From the NCBI GenBank assembly GCA_049318625.1, contig JBMOGA010000008.1:1-64000 (forward strand): DNA of 64,000 nucleotides, written 5' to 3'. Origin of the DNA: JBMOGA01 sp049318625 (GTDB taxonomy: Bacteria > Pseudomonadota > Alphaproteobacteria > Rhizobiales > Hyphomicrobiaceae). Both the position numbers and the translations under genes were made by a program. Of this stretch, positions 62,642-64,000 are shown piece after piece (the first letter of the stretch is position 1; every line of letters begins with the position of its first letter). The notes below the pieces were generated by a model. That model ran no database searches. It saw nothing but the letters and a program-made list of their open reading frames with translations, and was not told the origin of the DNA.

Positions 62642-63219
62642 GACTTCGCTCTCGGGTTGGCGCGGACCCAGGCCAGCACGTCGCCCGCGTTACGGTCCGG
62701 CGGAAACACGGGATAGAAGACCTTGGTGATGCGCGCGTCGTCGACGACGAGGGCGAAGCGCGCCAGCAGCACGTGTCCGGCGACCGTCAGCGTCGGCAGG
62801 CGCAGGGCGCGCGTCAGGGCGAGGCTCGCATCCGACAAGAGCGGGAACGGCAGGTGCAGCCGCTCGACCGCCTCGCGCTGATAGGCGGTATCCTGGGTCG
62901 AGAGGCCGAAGATCAGGGCGACCCCGGCCTCGGTCAGTTCGCGGTGGTGGTCGCGGAAGGCGCAGCTCTGCGGCGTGCAGCCGCGCGCGCCGGGGATCTC
63001 GTCCCAGCCGTCGACGAGGCCGATCCGCCCCGGCTGGCCGGTGCGGGGATAGGCGTAGACCACGGTGCGGCCCGGCAACGCGGACAGCACGACCGCACCG
63101 CCTTCGGTGGAGGCCAGCGCGATGTCGGAGATCGCCGTGCCCGGCAGATGCGCCGCGCCGCCGTCGTCCCGCGGCGGCGGGATCTTCGACCAGTCGACGG
63201 TGGTGAGGCTCTGGGTCAT
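62638..63219 (-). CDS. peroxiredoxin (AhpC/TSA-redoxin family)
   Basis: A 193-residue peroxiredoxin with Cys81 and Cys86 in GARGCTPQSCAFRDH, a thiol pair separated by four residues. The fold markers AYPRTGQPG and LPFPLLSDASLALTRAL fit. It should reduce peroxide with a thiol donor. It overlaps by ATGA with the Cys-less paralogue downstream and follows the SDR gene by 9 bases. Confidence 0.85.
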   Translation of the reverse strand: MTQSLTTVDWSKIPPPRDDGGAAHLPGTAISDIALASTEGGAVVLSALPGRTVVYAYPRTGQPGRIGLVDGWDEIPGARGCTPQSCAFRDHHRELTEAGVALIFGLSTQDTAYQREAVERLHLPFPLLSDASLALTRALRLPTLTVAGHVLLARFALVVDDARITKVFYPVFPPDRNAGDVLAWVRANPRAKS

Positions 63220-63228
63220 GACCTGCCC

Positions 63229-63927
63229 TCAAACGCTGCGGGTGATGCCGCCGTCGACGCGGATGCCCTGGCCGGTGACGTAGGACGCCTGCTCCGAAAG
63301 CAGGAAGGCCACGACGTTGGCGAGTTCGGCCGGCGTGCCGTAGCGGCCGGCCGGAATGCGGGCGCGCCGATCGGCCTTCTCCGGCAAGCTGTCGAGGAAG
63401 CCCGGCAGCACGGCGTTGGCGCGGATGCCGTCCTTGGCGTGCATGTCGGCGTAGAGCTTGATCCAGGCGCCGAGGGCGGCGCGCAGCGTGGTCATCGGAA
63501 AGTCCGGCTCCGGCTCGTAGGCGGCGTAGGACGACACGGCGACGAGGCCGCCGCCGCCGGCCTTCTGGAAGATCGGCGTGACCAGCCGGGCGACGCGGAC
63601 GACCGACAGGAACACCATGTCGAGACCGGTGTGCCAGTTGTCGTCGGTGAGCGCGAGCAGCGGACCCTTGGGCGGATGGCCGGCGTTGATCACGGCGGCG
63701 TCGAGGCGGCCGAACTTGTCGGTGGTTTCACCGACCAGACGCGCGATATCGGCCGGCTCGAGCAGGCTGCCGCGCACGGCGATGCCGCCGAGTTCGGCGG
63801 CGAGACCTGCCACGCTCTCGCCCGGCGACAGCAGGCCGAGCTTGTAGCCGTCGGCGGCCAGGCGGCGGGCGATGGCCGCACCGATGCCGCGACCGGCGGC
63901 GGTGACGATGGCGACTTTGCTGGTCAT
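63229..63927 (-). CDS. SDR-fold protein with non-canonical catalytic residues
   Basis: A 232-residue SDR. The cofactor motif TAAGRGIG, INAG (80-83) and the ending IRVDGGITRS are normal. Where classical enzymes have Y-x3-K, the aligned stretch is PDFPMTTLRAAL, with Met145 and Arg149; the preceding SSYAAY has the Ser. It may use another Tyr (134 or 137), or be non-enzymatic. Its start overlaps the stop of the upstream gene by ATGA and the peroxiredoxin pair follows, so it is part of an operon. Confidence 0.82.
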   Translation of the reverse strand: MTSKVAIVTAAGRGIGAAIARRLAADGYKLGLLSPGESVAGLAAELGGIAVRGSLLEPADIARLVGETTDKFGRLDAAVINAGHPPKGPLLALTDDNWHTGLDMVFLSVVRVARLVTPIFQKAGGGGLVAVSSYAAYEPEPDFPMTTLRAALGAWIKLYADMHAKDGIRANAVLPGFLDSLPEKADRRARIPAGRYGTPAELANVVAFLLSEQASYVTGQGIRVDGGITRSV

Positions 63928-64000
63928 GCGGGCTTGTCCTTCACGCGAATGTGGTAGCGGCCGGCGAGATCGAACCCCAGTCCGCGATAAAGGGCCTGGG
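63924..64000 (-). CDS. C-terminal end of a probable GNAT acetyltransferase (partial)
   Basis: Only the last 25 codons are inside the window. They read ...ALYRGLGFDLAGRYHIRV and end KDKPA; LYxxxGF with a following Tyr is the usual C-terminal motif of GNAT N-acetyltransferases. The stop overlaps the SDR start by ATGA. The call is tentative because the acetyl-CoA site lies outside the window. Confidence 0.5.
   Translation of the reverse strand, partial: QALYRGLGFDLAGRYHIRVKDKPA

Overview
The window is a high-GC bacterial chromosome segment with tightly packed genes, many joined by ATGA, GTGA or TGATG stop/start overlaps. It reads as an alphaproteobacterium, probably Hyphomicrobiales (Rhizobiales). 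This rests on a CckA-type hybrid kinase, an NADP isocitrate dehydrogenase of the short dimeric type, a rubrerythrin-VIT1 (MbfA-type) iron protein, the purL-bolA-grxD order, and the recA, alaS, icd, rpsD and cckA genes lying close together. No tRNA, rRNA, CRISPR array, prophage or insertion sequence was recognised.

Region 1 (1-17.3 kb) is a catabolic island. On the minus strand a probable operon runs CoA-transferase, acyl-CoA dehydrogenase, FAD oxidoreductase, SDR; a TetR gene is divergent from it, with operator-like palindromes in between. On the plus strand a long, tightly spaced set follows: cupin, FAD oxidoreductase, NIPSNAP-type protein, alpha/beta hydrolase, L-aspartate dehydrogenase-like protein, two SDRs, DHDPS-like aldolase/lyase, old-yellow-enzyme flavoprotein, second TetR. 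A second DHDPS-like gene and a metal-dependent amidohydrolase complete the block. The families suit stepwise oxidation, ring or ester opening and CoA-dependent breakdown of an organic acid or cyclic compound, but the substrate cannot be named from sequence.

Region 2 (17.4-33.7 kb) is mixed accessory DNA: EamA exporter, MbfA-like iron exporter, D-amino-acid dehydrogenase-like oxidase, a large PAS-GGDEF-EAL protein, an orphan TRAP binding protein, an epoxide-hydrolase-like enzyme, an M20 amidohydrolase, a small defence-like block (RelE/ParE toxin-antitoxin, HNH nuclease, DUF262 NTPase-like protein), a secreted redoxin, an SDR and an MgtC/DUF4010 membrane protein.

Region 3 (33.8-52.6 kb) is the conserved core: purL, bolA-like, grxD, a double-PqiA membrane protein, rpsD, a trmJ-like methyltransferase carrying an unusual N-terminal extension, icd, a glycosyltransferase, a winged-helix protein, a class II amidotransferase, alaS, recA and cckA. 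Several clear intrinsic terminators lie here.

Region 4 (52.7-64 kb) is accessory again: ADH plus SDR, a secreted caspase-fold protein, an SDR/MFS/histone-deacetylase-like operon, a MltB-type lytic transglycosylase, a polysaccharide deacetylase, a tandem pair of peroxiredoxin-like proteins of which one has lost all cysteines, an SDR lacking the usual Tyr/Lys pair, and the end of a probable GNAT gene cut by the window edge.
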